DNA from: Acidithiobacillus sulfurivorans
GTDB lineage: Bacteria; Pseudomonadota; Gammaproteobacteria; Acidithiobacillales; Acidithiobacillaceae
Direction: 5' to 3'
DNA: 64,000 nt
Assembly: GCF_018853815.1 (NCBI RefSeq)
Contig: NZ_JAAOMP010000164.1
Coordinates: 1-64,000 of the forward strand
The notes beneath the pieces were generated by a model. It did not search any database and was not told where the DNA came from. It worked only from the letters and a program-made list of their open reading frames with translations. Numbering within the stretch: the first letter of the stretch is position 1; each line of letters begins with the position of its first letter. Of the stretch, positions 17,803 to 27,619 are shown piece after piece. The position numbers and the translations under genes were made by a program.

Positions 17803-18884
17803 GGTCGGTAATTCCGGATTTTCTGTAACAGCGCGGTAGTGCTGCGTTCGTGCCGGAAAGGAATGCTGAGCACGCGACCGCCGCGCGCCTGGACCTCGCG
17901 GGCACCGACGATACTTTCCACCGGCCAGTCGCCGCCCTTGATCAGTACGTCAGGCTGCAGTTTTTCGATGAGTTGCAAGGGGGTGTCTTCATCAAAAGTG
18001 GTGACGAAATCCACGGACTGCAGGGCCGCGAGTACCGCCATACGATCGTCTTCAGAATTGATCGGGCGATCCGCGCCCTTGCCCAGTCGACGCACGGAGG
18101 CATCGCTGTTCACGGCGACAACCAGGCAGGCGCCTTCCGCACGGGCTTCGGCGAGATACTGGACATGGCCACGATGCAGGATATCAAAAACCCCATTGGT
18201 GAACACCAGGGGACGACGATAAGTGCAGGCCTGTCTGAGCTGCTCATGGTCCTGCAGAATCCGTCCCGAAAATGACGCGACGCTATGGGGCGAGTTTGGA
18301 TTTTCGGCAAAAGCCGCATCCACATCGCTGCAAAGGGCATGAATGATGACCAGATGCACTTCCTGGATGCGCGCTGTACTGTTTTCGGGGACGCGCAGTT
18401 CAATATCCGCCGCCCGCAGCAGGCCGGCCAGTTGTCCGCCATCCTTGCCGGTCATGGCCAAGGTCCACATGCCCCGAGTTTGGGCAGTACGGATGGCATG
18501 CAGGACATTTTCGGAATTGCCGGAGGTGCTGAAAGCTACCAGACAATCGCCGGGTCGGCCCAGGGCCTCCACCTGACGGGCGAATACTTGCGTGTAGGCA
18601 GAATCATTGGCAATGGCGGTCAAGACGCTGCTATCGGTGCTGAGGGCAACGGCGGGAAGGGCCATGCGATTGCTTTCAAAGCGGTTGACCAGCTCTGAGG
18701 CCAGATGCTGGGCATCTCCTGATGAACCACCATTGCCGCAACATAAAATCTGGCCGCCGTTCTGCAGCGTGGCTATCAGCCTTGCGCTGGCGTCGGCGAA
18801 AGGTGCGGCGAGACTCCGTGCGGCGTGTTCCTTGGTGGCGATGCTGGCGCGCAAGGCGGTATCTATCCGGTTAGGCATGGTCAT
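17799..18884 (-). CDS. fused sedoheptulose-7-phosphate isomerase (GmhA) and heptose-1-phosphate adenylyltransferase (HldE C-terminal domain)
   Basis: The 361-residue protein joins two LPS heptose enzymes. Residues 1 to about 195 form a SIS isomerase domain with [17 protein letters not shown] and the [10 protein letters not shown] loop. After a linker, residues from about 222 form a nucleotidyltransferase with the [12 protein letters not shown] motif and a KGGDWP loop, as in RfaE2/HldE. The first domain converts sedoheptulose 7-phosphate to heptose 7-phosphate; the second makes ADP-heptose. No kinase domain is present. The ATG at 18884 overlaps the yraN stop and replaces an in-frame TTG further upstream. 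The first domain also resembles DiaA, and the rsmI-lpoA-yraN-SIS order matches the E. coli diaA locus, but the fusion partner argues for GmhA. Confidence 0.85.
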   Translation of the reverse strand: MTMPNRIDTALRASIATKEHAARSLAAPFADASARLIATLQNGGQILCCGNGGSSGDAQHLASELVNRFESNRMALPAVALSTDSSVLTAIANDSAYTQVFARQVEALGRPGDCLVAFSTSGNSENVLHAIRTAQTRGMWTLAMTGKDGGQLAGLLRAADIELRVPENSTARIQEVHLVIIHALCSDVDAAFAENPNSPHSVASFSGRILQDHEQLRQACTYRRPLVFTNGVFDILHRGHVQYLAEARAEGACLVVAVNSDASVRRLGKGADRPINSEDDRMAVLAALQSVDFVTTFDEDTPLQLIEKLQPDVLIKGGDWPVESIVGAREVQARGGRVLSIPFRHERSTTALLQKIRNYRP

Positions 18885-19246
18885 GGGCTGGGCACTCTGA
18901 AAGCATCGCGAATCCAATCCGGCGCTGCGTCACCGTCAATGGCAATCACGTCAAATCGGCAAGGACGCAGACCATGCCGGGGATTACGCAATAAAAAATA
19001 TTCGGCAGCGCGAATCAAGCGCTGCTGTTTACGATGGTTGACGCTGTCGGCGGCAGACCCTTGCCGATTATGGGTGCGCTGGCGCACTTCCACGAACACC
19101 AGAGCCTCATTATCCAGTACGATCAGGTCGATTTCCCCGGAACGGCAACGAAAATTGCGCAACAGCAACTTTAGTCCGGCCCTCAGCAGCAAAGCTAAAG
19201 CGCGATCCTCACCTTGCTGACCGAAGTTTTGGCGCGGCGAAGGCAT
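18881..19246 (-). CDS. yraN: YraN (UPF0102) endonuclease-like protein
   Basis: This 121-residue member of UPF0102 has the restriction-endonuclease-like fold motif: [35 protein letters not shown] and the following lysine/arginine segment. The E...D...EVR residues match the family's nuclease-like pattern, but a physiological function is not established. It overlaps the gmhA fusion by ATGA and follows lpoA by 8 bp, an order (lpoA-yraN) that is conserved in many proteobacteria. Confidence 0.92.
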   Translation of the reverse strand: MPSPRQNFGQQGEDRALALLLRAGLKLLLRNFRCRSGEIDLIVLDNEALVFVEVRQRTHNRQGSAADSVNHRKQQRLIRAAEYFLLRNPRHGLRPCRFDVIAIDGDAAPDWIRDAFRVPSP

Positions 19247-19254
19247 ACGTTAAT

Positions 19255-21096
19255 TTAGCTGCCGGGTTTGGGGATGGCTGGCAAAGGCACAATAGCGCCA
19301 TTCTCTACTTCCATCCATTGCATGTCACGTACGATGCGGCCCTCTTTACCAAAATGTAAGGTTCCGGTGGCGCCTTTGAGAGGCTGACTAAATTGTTTGG
19401 CGAGGATTTTTTCGGCAAGCTGGTAGGCATCCAGACCAAAAGCGGACATCCGCCACTGCGCATCACTGGCCTTGGGCAGGCTCGTGTGGAGCAGTGCAGC
19501 GGCCTGTGGCTTGGTCGTAGCCGGTTGAATAACCCAGGGCATATCCACGGACTCAATCCCGGAGAGATTTTGCGCATCGCTCGGGAGCGTGGCTCCATGT
19601 AAAAGCGCCGGACTGAAAATCGGAATGCGACTATTGATGGAACGGATGGCTGTGACTGCGGCGTTGGCATTTCTGCTGTCTACGACCAGGAAAACAAAAT
19701 CATGCGTTGAGCTGGTCCCACTGAGCAGTTGCTGCGTCTGGCCATTGAGAGAATGACCAGGCAGGTAGGTGGCGACCCCTGCTACGCTGCCTCCCAGTTT
19801 TTTCCAGGTATCGATAAAATCGGCCTGAATGGCAGCGCCACTGGAATCCTGCGGATACAACACATAGACCCGTCGATAGCCTGCTGCATAGCCCTGATTG
19901 GCAATTTGACGCGCCGCAACATCCCGACTCAGACTGAAAGTATATAACCCCGGTTGTTGGACCCCGGCATCGGAACCCAGGGCAATAACAGGAGGATCTG
20001 AAGGTTTGCGTACACTGGCCACGGCATTGATGTCCTGCGGTAACAATGGCCCGACAAATATCTGGCAGCCTTCCTTGACTCCGCGCTCAAAAAGCACGGC
20101 GGTATAACTGGGATTCCCGGTACTTTGCAGCAGCTTGACGGCCGGCCCGGAGGTCAGCTGTGCCGCCGTTTCCATGCCAGCACTGAGGGCCTGAGAAAGT
20201 CCCGCATAACTACCGGTGGAGGGAAGCAGTGCACAAATGCTGCCCTCCTGACTGCTGGTAGTGTCCGCGACGTTCAGTTCGTCATGGCTGGTGAAATTGA
20301 TGGGCGGGTGGCCAGGATGCGCGGCCATCCAGGCATTGATAGCCGCTTTGCGTTGATCCGGATCCGGATTGTGGCGACTGATCAGGGCAATGGCGAGCCA
20401 TTCCTGTACCAACGGATTACCACTGCGTCCCTGCCAGTTTTGAATGCGCGCCGAGGAAACAGAGTCCAGAAGGGCGTGGATACGCTGATGGTTTTTGTGG
20501 ATGGCAGCGCCGCTGAGCAGGCTGTCCCGTTCTATCAGAAAATTCAGGGCAGTCAGTTCATGCCCCTCTTGAGTGTATAATGTGGCAAGGGTTCCCATAG
20601 CCTCGGCACGTACGTTCTGCGGCGTGCTGGCGATGGTCAGCAATTCTTCCAGATTGCCTTTGGCCTTGGGTGTCTGTCCCTGATCCATCAATCCCTGGGC
20701 GCGTATCCACAAGGCTTGCCCACGTAAACCGTTATCGTCATGTTCCAAACGCAGGACTTCATCGGCGAGCAGTACCGCTACCGGAGCCCTGTTGCCCTGC
20801 AGGGAGGCTTGGGCAGCCTTCAGCAAATACTGGAGTTGTGTCTTGCCCTGAACGGCCGCCGCCGCCTTGATGTAGTCTTTGGCGGCTTCCAGGTCATGCC
20901 CCTCTGCGAGTAACGCATCTGCCTGCTGGGCACTTGCCGCTTCAGGAGGGTTTACCGCAGTGCTTACTGGAGCTGGAGCGGTACTGAGCACGGGCGCTGG
21001 CTTATGTGGCATACTCGCGCAGGCGCTCAAGGCGGCGGCGACAGCCAGTGTGGCGGTCAAACGTGGCAAATGGAATAAACTGGTCGGCAGTTTCAT
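19255..21096 (-). CDS. lpoA: LpoA-like lipoprotein, activator of penicillin-binding protein (LppC family)
   Basis: This 613-residue lipoprotein has a lipobox (LSAC) near residue 23. It is followed by a TPR-like N-terminal half and a C-terminal periplasmic-binding-protein fold (CALLPSTGSYAGLSQALSAGMETA, QIFVGPLLPQDI, YRRVYVLYPQDSSGAAI). LpoA activates PBP1A for peptidoglycan synthesis from the outer membrane. The start at 21096 is chosen because the signal peptide begins there; the open frame continues upstream only across the divergent rsmI. Position next to rsmI and yraN is the classic context. A strong ribosome site is not evident. Confidence 0.88.
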   Translation of the reverse strand: MKLPTSLFHLPRLTATLAVAAALSACASMPHKPAPVLSTAPAPVSTAVNPPEAASAQQADALLAEGHDLEAAKDYIKAAAAVQGKTQLQYLLKAAQASLQGNRAPVAVLLADEVLRLEHDDNGLRGQALWIRAQGLMDQGQTPKAKGNLEELLTIASTPQNVRAEAMGTLATLYTQEGHELTALNFLIERDSLLSGAAIHKNHQRIHALLDSVSSARIQNWQGRSGNPLVQEWLAIALISRHNPDPDQRKAAINAWMAAHPGHPPINFTSHDELNVADTTSSQEGSICALLPSTGSYAGLSQALSAGMETAAQLTSGPAVKLLQSTGNPSYTAVLFERGVKEGCQIFVGPLLPQDINAVASVRKPSDPPVIALGSDAGVQQPGLYTFSLSRDVAARQIANQGYAAGYRRVYVLYPQDSSGAAIQADFIDTWKKLGGSVAGVATYLPGHSLNGQTQQLLSGTSSTHDFVFLVVDSRNANAAVTAIRSINSRIPIFSPALLHGATLPSDAQNLSGIESVDMPWVIQPATTKPQAAALLHTSLPKASDAQWRMSAFGLDAYQLAEKILAKQFSQPLKGATGTLHFGKEGRIVRDMQWMEVENGAIVPLPAIPKPGS

Positions 21097-21130
21097 GAGC
21101 AGAGTGTATGGAGAATGGAGCAGTGGTTCA

Positions 21131-21988
21131 ATGACTGAAATGCATTCCGGGCTGTTGACGATTATCGCTACCCCCATCGGCAATCTGGAGGATCTTTCGC
21201 CACGGGCCGGACAGGCCATTGCCCATGCCAGCCTGATCCTGGTGGAGGATCGCCGCCATGCCCAGCGTTTGTTCCAGCATCTTGGTGTACAGCCCAAAAC
21301 CATGGCCCTGCACGAACATAACGAGCGGGCACTGGCCCCGCAAATTGCCCAGCGCATTGCTGCCGGTGAGCAGATTGCCTTGCTTTCTGATGCCGGGATG
21401 CCGTTGATTTCCGATCCTGGTTTTCCATTACTGGCGTTGTTGCGCGAACAGCAGTTACCGGTCACCATTATCCCCGGTCCCAATGCCGCTGTGGCCGCGT
21501 TGACCTTGTCCGGCTTGCCGAGTGATCGCTTCAGTTTTGAAGGATTCTTACCAGCCAAAGCGGGCGCCCGTCGGGCTCGTCTTGCGGTGTTGCAGTCGGA
21601 ATCACGGACCATGATTTTTTATGAAGCCCCCCATCGCATTGTGGCAACAATAACGGATATGGCGGAACTTTGGGGCCTGAATCGACCTGCAGCGCTTTGT
21701 CGGGAGCTGACCAAAATCTACGAAGAATGTCTGCGCGACTCTCTGGGCGGGCTGCTGGAACGCTTGTCTCAGCATCCGGATAAGGTGCGCGGCGAAATGA
21801 CTTTGATACTCGGCGGAGCACCCGAACAAGACCCTGGTGAACAGGAAGCGGATCGCTGGCTCGCCCCTTTGCTTGAGGAGCTGCCACTGACCCAGGCGGT
21901 GCGAATTGCTGAAGCGCAAAGCGGAATGGCCCACCGTCTTTTATATCGCCGCGCGCTGGCCTTGACTTCCGGGCGTGAGCCCGCTTAA
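21131..21988 (+). CDS. rsmI: 16S rRNA 2'-O-ribose C1402 methyltransferase RsmI
   Basis: RsmI methylates the ribose of C1402 of 16S rRNA. The 285-residue tetrapyrrole-methylase-fold protein has the family's LLTIIATPIGNLEDLSPRA start, LLSDAGMPLISDPGF motif, the GPNAAVAALTLSGLP loop and the MIFYEAPHRI segment. A second ATG at 21140 is possible. A GGAG lies about 12 bases before the start chosen. The frame is open further upstream but overlaps the divergent lpoA signal peptide. The assignment is confident. Confidence 0.94.
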   Translation: MTEMHSGLLTIIATPIGNLEDLSPRAGQAIAHASLILVEDRRHAQRLFQHLGVQPKTMALHEHNERALAPQIAQRIAAGEQIALLSDAGMPLISDPGFPLLALLREQQLPVTIIPGPNAAVAALTLSGLPSDRFSFEGFLPAKAGARRARLAVLQSESRTMIFYEAPHRIVATITDMAELWGLNRPAALCRELTKIYEECLRDSLGGLLERLSQHPDKVRGEMTLILGGAPEQDPGEQEADRWLAPLLEELPLTQAVRIAEAQSGMAHRLLYRRALALTSGREPA

Positions 21989-22001
21989 ATACGCGCTCTT
22001 G

Positions 22002-22077
<76 letters not shown>

Positions 22078-22090
22078 TACAAAACAAACG

Positions 22091-22118
22091 CTTAGCTATG
22101 TTTGCTAGGTGTTTTTTT
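22091..22118 (+). terminator. terminator after tRNA-Phe
   Basis: A short stem (CTTAGC/GCTAGG with one wobble pair, 7-base loop) is followed two bases later by seven Ts, directly downstream of the tRNA. Confidence 0.65.
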
Positions 22119-22192
22119 GCGTCTTGTTGATTTTTTGCCCAAATTTTGCCCAAACTGTGCCCGGATTAGGCATTAGATTAGGCATCCCTATA

Positions 22193-22336
22193 CTGCGTCA
22201 TGAGGCTACCAGCCGCCTTTTTGAGAAAGGGTTAAGCCCTGTGCAAGCGGCGGCCATCACCGGTCACAAGAATATGCAAATGCTGAAAAGGTACACCCAT
22301 CTGAGACCGGAAGATTTGGCTAAGCTGTTGGGGTGA
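22193..22336 (+). pseudogene. tyrosine-recombinase (phage-type integrase) C-terminal remnant
   Basis: The last 48 codons of an open frame encode the end of a tyrosine integrase. [14 protein letters not shown] carries the catalytic RH pair, TGHKN the conserved His, and KRYTHL the tyrosine nucleophile, followed by [10 protein letters not shown]. The catalytic core and N-terminal domains are missing; the preceding sequence (22109-22192) is unrelated. Its position just after tRNA-Phe, in the same orientation, fits a degraded island integrase. Confidence 0.85.
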
Positions 22337-22407
22337 TGGGTTAGCCATCATGACTATGAAGTCCGTTACCGCTTGTGGGCGGATAGTCTGTCGATCATAC
22401 TTAAGCC

Positions 22408-22761
22408 ATGTCAGCAGAACAAAACACTATCCTCATCCTTACCATCAACGAATGCCCCGGTATGCGCGTGGTTCGGGTCATTGGGCCGGTCTATGGCACA
22501 GGGGTGCGTTCCCGTAATTTTGTCGGCAATTTTATGGGGGGTGTTCGTGCCGTCTTTGGCGGAAAACAGTCAGGCTACTTAAAAATGATTGCCCAGACCC
22601 GCGATGATGCTCTGGAACAACTGGCGGAACATGCCCGCTCCCTTGGGGCCAATGCGGTACTGGGGATGCGCTTTGATTCCGGTGAGTTTGACGCCGGACA
22701 GGGGCAGGCCATGAATGAGGTCACGGCCTATGGGACGGCGGTGGTGGTGGAAGTGCTGTAA
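22408..22761 (+). CDS. YbjQ/UPF0145-family heavy-metal-binding-like protein
   Basis: This 117-residue protein has the YbjQ (UPF0145) pattern: VVRVIGPVYGTGVRSRNF near the N-terminus, RDDALEQLAEHARSLGANAVLGMRFDSGE in the middle and TAYGTAVVVE at the end. The family forms pentameric rings of unknown role. The stop overlaps the next start (TAATG), so the pair is coupled. It is the first intact gene after the integrase remnant. Confidence 0.85.
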   Translation: MSAEQNTILILTINECPGMRVVRVIGPVYGTGVRSRNFVGNFMGGVRAVFGGKQSGYLKMIAQTRDDALEQLAEHARSLGANAVLGMRFDSGEFDAGQGQAMNEVTAYGTAVVVEVL

Positions 22762-23129
22762 TGCCGGTGGAATTATCCCCTATTGTTCCCCTGTTGGCAG
22801 GACTTGATGCCAAACAACGAGAAACTTCTTTGAGTGTGGGGGCTTCCGTGAAAAGGCAGCAGCAAACCGGCCACTGGACCGGCGATCATGTCGTGTTCAA
22901 TGTGGACCGCAAGCAAATTTTCACGCTTCCTGCCTACGAGATAAATTCCAAGGCCTCAAAAAATATGGGTATCGCCAAGATATTATCCACGCACCATCCC
23001 GAAGTCTGCGCCATGCTTTATGAGGACCAGCACGGTGCCGTCTGGTGTATCCGCCTGAATGGACCGGGTTTGCCGGTCTTTCAGGATGACTGGTTCCAAA
23101 GTTATGCCAAGGTTGCCGTGTTGGTATAG
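22761..23129 (+). CDS. hypothetical protein coupled to the YbjQ-like gene
   Basis: This 122-residue soluble protein has no signal peptide or membrane segment. It has a mixed alpha/beta look with VVFNVDRKQIFTLPAYEIN, HHPEVCAMLYEDQHGAVWCIRLNGPGLP and a WFQSYAKVAVL end. No family is recognised. Start and stop codons overlap with the upstream gene, which implies coordinated expression. Codon use looks like that of the neighbouring chromosome. Confidence 0.6.
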   Translation: MPVELSPIVPLLAGLDAKQRETSLSVGASVKRQQQTGHWTGDHVVFNVDRKQIFTLPAYEINSKASKNMGIAKILSTHHPEVCAMLYEDQHGAVWCIRLNGPGLPVFQDDWFQSYAKVAVLV

Positions 23130-23139
23130 CGGGCTCTGG

Positions 23140-23277
23140 TTATGCCACCAACCCCTCAGCCTGCGCAATAACCGTATTCACCGCCCCTTCCTGCATATCG
23201 GGTGGATAACCGTGTTTCCGTAAGACCCGTTTCACCATGCGTCGTAGATGCGCCCGCGCCTGTTCACGGATGGACCA
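23140..23277 (-). pseudogene. hsdR C-terminal remnant (type I restriction subunit)
   Basis: Reading the minus strand from 23277 to the stop at 23140 gives 45 codons that look like the extreme C-terminus of Hsd[20 protein letters not shown], then [20 protein letters not shown] and a final AEGLVA. An in-frame TAG precedes it at 23278-23280, and no helicase or nuclease domain remains. It lies in the same orientation and on the same side as expected for the end of the hsdM locus that begins at 27015. Confidence 0.75.
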
Positions 23278-23288
23278 CTATATTTTTG

Positions 23289-24313
<1,025 letters not shown>

Positions 24314-24321
<8 letters not shown>

Positions 24322-24562
24322 CGCCCGCCGTCTCCGCATAAGACGGTAAGGGTGAGCTGACCGGCTGCAAGGTGGCCCATGCCTCATCCTCTTCGGGTTT
24401 CAACCAGTCTTCAGCCAGCGCGGATTCTGAAAGCAGCGATTCTTCGTTGGCAATCGGCGTCAGCAAGGTCAGCAAGGCGCGGCCTGCCGGAAGCGGTTTG
24501 CCCAACCGCAAAGGATGTACCTTTCCTTGCGCATCAATTTCCACTTCAATGGTTTGTGGCAT
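24314..24562 (-). CDS. small acidic antitoxin-like protein
   Basis: This 82-residue protein starts MPQTIEVEIDAQGKVHPLRLGKPLPAGRA, a short beta-rich N-terminus like those of small prevent-host-death or AbrB-type antitoxins, and continues with an acidic, probably helical tail (LAEDWLKPEEDEAW). It overlaps the ORF6N gene start by 8 bp. No toxin partner is directly beside it. An antitoxin role is inferred from size and context only. Confidence 0.5.
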
Positions 24563-24565
24563 GGC

Positions 24566-24646
24566 TCAATCCTCGGCTTCCTCATCCAGTTGAAGGTACA
24601 CCACATACTCACTCTCGACATCCACGGCGATGATTTTGCTTTCCAT
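24566..24646 (-). CDS. possible tiny ORF (26 residues) or gene fragment
   Basis: An ATG at 24646 opens 26 codons (MESKIIAVDVESEYVVYLQL, then DEEAED) that stop three bases before the next ATG. The peptide reads like the start of a small beta-rich protein, but no ribosome site is obvious. It may be the remnant of a toxin or antitoxin gene. Confidence is low. Confidence 0.25.
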   Translation of the reverse strand: MESKIIAVDVESEYVVYLQLDEEAED

Positions 24647-24726
24647 GCCCAAACACCGTATCCCCATCCATGGGGTCCATGACCTCGTTGACAATCGCTA
24701 CCCCACGATCTCGGTCTACGCTCATG

Positions 24727-25032
24727 TCATACCACTACAATGGTCCCAGTCCCCGCATGTTCCGGTCCGATGACGATCTGAATATCCCGACCCAGCCGGG
24801 CCAGGCATTCCAGCATTTTGGCTTCGCTGATTCCCCGGAATTGCCCGCGTAGCATCAAAGACAGCTTGGGTTGCGGGATACCCAGCAGTTCCGCTGCCTG
24901 CGATTGTGTGAATCCTTTGCTCTGGATCATGTCGGCAATACGGGATGCCAGTTGCGCCTTCAAAAGCATTTCCTCTGCATCCGGCGCACCGATGTCCGCA
25001 TAGACATTGCCACTACCCATCTCAATATTCAT
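24727..25032 (-). CDS. HigA-type antitoxin, XRE-family helix-turn-helix
   Basis: This 101-residue protein has a central helix-turn-helix (QLASRIADMIQSKGFTQSQAAELLGIPQPKLSLMLRGQF) typical of the HTH_37/HigA-2 class, and a C-terminal beta strand (DIQIVIGPE). It lies downstream of the RelE-like toxin and overlaps it by 4 bp, the toxin-first order common in HigBA loci. It probably neutralises the toxin and represses the pair by binding the palindrome at 25399-25420. Confidence 0.85.
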   Translation of the reverse strand: MNIEMGSGNVYADIGAPDAEEMLLKAQLASRIADMIQSKGFTQSQAAELLGIPQPKLSLMLRGQFRGISEAKMLECLARLGRDIQIVIGPEHAGTGTIVVV

Positions 25033-25391
25033 TCGATCACCCCCTTGGCGTGTCGCTCAGCCCATTTCAAGCGCTCATGTATCTTGTCCATATCGGGTTT
25101 GGGTGTGCGGATGCCTTGGGTGGATTTCTTCTGAAAGCAATGCAGGACGTATATCCTCTCTTGCAAACGCACCGTATACACCGCTCGAAATGTATCACCA
25201 TGAGAATCTTCGACAATCTCAAGGACATCCGCCGATCCAAACCCCTTCAGCGGCTTTGCTTGCACATGCTTGCCGCCGATTTGCGCCAGATGCAGCGCAT
25301 ACCCAAAGGTATCCCGTACGTCTTCCGGCATATCCATCAGGTCTTTTTTGGACGATGCCACCCAGAATAATGGCCGTTGTGATTGAACCAT
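25029..25391 (-). CDS. HigB/Gp49-type (RelE superfamily) toxin
   Basis: This 120-residue protein of the phage-derived Gp49-like/HigB-2 family contains PLFWVASSKKDLMDMPEDVRDTFGYALHLAQIGG, LKGFGSADVLEIVEDSHGDTFRAVYTVRL and YVLHCFQKKSTQGIRTPKPDMDKI. RelE-fold toxins cleave ribosome-bound mRNA; the basic tail and C-terminal K/R-rich helix fit. It is translationally coupled to the antitoxin. The location inside a decayed type I RM locus is common for such modules. Confidence 0.85.
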   Translation of the reverse strand: MVQSQRPLFWVASSKKDLMDMPEDVRDTFGYALHLAQIGGKHVQAKPLKGFGSADVLEIVEDSHGDTFRAVYTVRLQERIYVLHCFQKKSTQGIRTPKPDMDKIHERLKWAERHAKGVIE

Positions 25392-25398
25392 AAGATAG

Positions 25399-25420
25399 TT
25401 TATATCTAATTAGGTATAAA
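25399..25420. promoter_or_regulatory. palindromic operator of the HigBA-type module
   Basis: A 22-bp palindrome with one mismatched pair (outer TTTATA/TATAAA, centre CTAATTAG) ends 7 bp upstream of the toxin start codon. Its position over the likely promoter and its symmetry suggest autorepression by the toxin-antitoxin complex. Confidence 0.65.
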
Positions 25421-25437
25421 GCGCAAAGTGGCTTTAA

Positions 25438-27015
25438 TCACAGTTCATACCCCAACATCCCCAAATTCTTCCGCATTGCGTCTTCCAGTCTGCGTCCTTC
25501 CGCCAACTGTTCCGATAGGTCTTTGGTCAGCCGTGCCATTTTTTCCTCGAAAGGCTCACCATCTTCATCCTTGGCGGCTGCCCCCACATAGCGCCCCGGC
25601 GTCAGGACGTGGCCGTTCTTGCGGATGTCATCCAGACTCGCCGCCTTGCAGAAACCCGGAATGTCTTCGTATTCCTCTTTACCGTCGCCGCGCCAGTTGT
25701 GGTAGGTGTCGGCGATCTTCTGGATGTTTTCATCGCTCAGTTCCCGATGGGTGCGGTCGGCCATGAAGCCTATGTTGCGAGCATCAATGAACAGCACTTC
25801 GCCGCTGCGTTCAAACAGTTCCTTGCCCGCCATGCCCCGTCCATCATCGCGGTTCTTCGCCAGAAACCATAGGCAGACCGGAATCTGGGTGCTGTAGAAA
25901 AGCTGACCGGGCAGGGCCACCATACAATCCACCATATCCGCTTCGATGAGGGTTTTGCGGATTTCACCCTCGCCGCTGGTATTGGAGGACATGGACCCGT
26001 TCGCCAGCACGAAGCCCGCAATGCCGTAAGGGGCCAAATGGTGAACCATGTGCTGCACCCAGGCGAAGTTGGCGTTGCCCGTGGGCGGTATCCCATACTG
26101 CCAGCGTTTGTCTTCCCTGAGCAGGTCGCTGCCCCAATCGGATATGTTGAATGGGGGGTTGGCCAGAATGTAATCGGCGCGTAAATCAGGATGCAGGTCT
26201 TTGTGAAACGTATCTGCCGCTTCCACCCCCAAATCGGCCTCAATACCACGAATGGCGAGGTTCATGAGGGCCAGCTTCCACGTATTGGGATTGGATTCTT
26301 CCCCGTACACACTGATGTCGCCCACTTTACCGCCGTGGGCTTCGATAAACTTTTCCGATTGGACGAACATGCCACCGGACCCGCAGCAGGGGTCATAGAT
26401 GCGCCCTTTATAGGGGGCCAGCATGGTGACCAAGGTTCGAACTACGGATGCCGGGGTGTAGAACTCGCCACCGCGTTTACCTTCGGCACTGGCAAAACGG
26501 CCCAGAAAGTATTCATAAACGCGCCCCAAGGTATCGCGGGCCTGATGTTCTGCCGTCCCTAAGCCAATAGTGCCGATGAGGTCCACCAGTTCGCCCAGAC
26601 GACGCTGATCCAACGTAGGACGGGCATAGCCTTTGGGCAGGATGCCTTTGAGTTTGGGGTTTTCTTTTTCGATTTCGGTCATGGCATCATCAATGCGCTT
26701 GCCGATGTCCGTTTGTTTGGCGGCAGCTTGCACGGTTGCCCATCTGGACGATGCCGGAACCCAGAACACGCCTTCTGCCGTGTACTCGTCGCGGTCTTCG
26801 GCGGCGTAAGTCCCAGCCTCTTCCCGAATGATTTCCGTATATCGATCGGCAAATCGGTCTGAAATGTATTTGAGGAAAATCAGGCCCAGCACGACATGCT
26901 TGTAGTCGGCAGCATCCAGATGGCCGCGTAACTTGTCGGCAGTGGCCCAGAGTTTGGATTCGAGGCTTTGATGGCTGGTGTCTTCGGTCTTCTTTTTGGC
27001 TGGTCCGCGCGGCAT
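25438..27015 (-). CDS. hsdM: type I restriction-modification DNA methyltransferase subunit HsdM
   Basis: This 525-residue HsdM is apparently full length. Residues 15-150 form the N-terminal helical domain ([28 protein letters not shown]). The SAM-binding motif DPCCGSGG begins near residue 208 and the catalytic NPPF is at 286-289. It methylates adenine in DNA but needs an HsdS specificity subunit, and no hsdS is seen in the window. HsdR survives only as a short remnant at 23140-23277. It could be silent, or it could work with an HsdS encoded elsewhere. Confidence 0.92.
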   Translation of the reverse strand: MPRGPAKKKTEDTSHQSLESKLWATADKLRGHLDAADYKHVVLGLIFLKYISDRFADRYTEIIREEAGTYAAEDRDEYTAEGVFWVPASSRWATVQAAAKQTDIGKRIDDAMTEIEKENPKLKGILPKGYARPTLDQRRLGELVDLIGTIGLGTAEHQARDTLGRVYEYFLGRFASAEGKRGGEFYTPASVVRTLVTMLAPYKGRIYDPCCGSGGMFVQSEKFIEAHGGKVGDISVYGEESNPNTWKLALMNLAIRGIEADLGVEAADTFHKDLHPDLRADYILANPPFNISDWGSDLLREDKRWQYGIPPTGNANFAWVQHMVHHLAPYGIAGFVLANGSMSSNTSGEGEIRKTLIEADMVDCMVALPGQLFYSTQIPVCLWFLAKNRDDGRGMAGKELFERSGEVLFIDARNIGFMADRTHRELSDENIQKIADTYHNWRGDGKEEYEDIPGFCKAASLDDIRKNGHVLTPGRYVGAAAKDEDGEPFEEKMARLTKDLSEQLAEGRRLEDAMRKNLGMLGYEL

Positions 27016-27176
27016 GGTTTCCCCTTTGCTTTTGTGCTGTTATATCATGAAAAGGCGGGATGGGGTGAGAGGCTGACCATAAACTGGAACCGGATGCAGG
27101 GTTGGACTAAAATTTAATTGGCTGTAGCCTTGCGTATAACACCCTGTGAATCCTTCAAAATATGAGAGGGCAAAAT

Positions 27177-27578
27177 ATGACCACACGGGAATTTTTTCTT
27201 TCTGCGACATTTACGGCAGGGCTGATTTTCGTAGTGTCACTGGTGGTTCTTGGCATTGTTTACGGTCCAGTAACCCCTTTGTTTTATGTGGTCTCTGCTG
27301 GCTTGCTGGTATCGCCGTTCTCTCTGTTGTTCAAAAAAAGAAAAATCGTGCTTCCAATTATACTCGGCGTGAATTATGAATACCAATTAAGCACAGTTAT
27401 TCAATGGTTCGCAGTGACAATAATCTTTCCTGTCACAACATTCTCAGCGCGAACCACTATGCAAGCATATGCATCCGGATTGTTTTTCATTCTTTACATG
27501 CTTGTATTTCTGTCTCTGCAGGCTACCCGCATAAGGATAAAAGATGAAGAAAATTACACCAGTTTTTATAAAAAATAA
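27177..27578 (+). CDS. hypothetical membrane protein, AT-rich
   Basis: This 133-residue protein has about four hydrophobic segments (AGLIFVVSLVVLGIVYG, LFYVVSAGLLVSPFSLLF, STVIQWFAVTIIFPVTTF, GLFFILYMLVFLSLQ) and short basic loops. No family is recognised. The start at 27177 is preferred over 27162 because GAGAGG lies just upstream. Base composition is clearly more AT-rich than the flanking chromosome, a sign of horizontal origin. It is followed closely by another AT-rich membrane gene. Confidence 0.6.
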   Translation: MTTREFFLSATFTAGLIFVVSLVVLGIVYGPVTPLFYVVSAGLLVSPFSLLFKKRKIVLPIILGVNYEYQLSTVIQWFAVTIIFPVTTFSARTTMQAYASGLFFILYMLVFLSLQATRIRIKDEENYTSFYKK

Positions 27579-27619
27579 ATTAAATTGTTTTGTAAAACAC
27601 CTTATTCTGGCGTGAGTCA

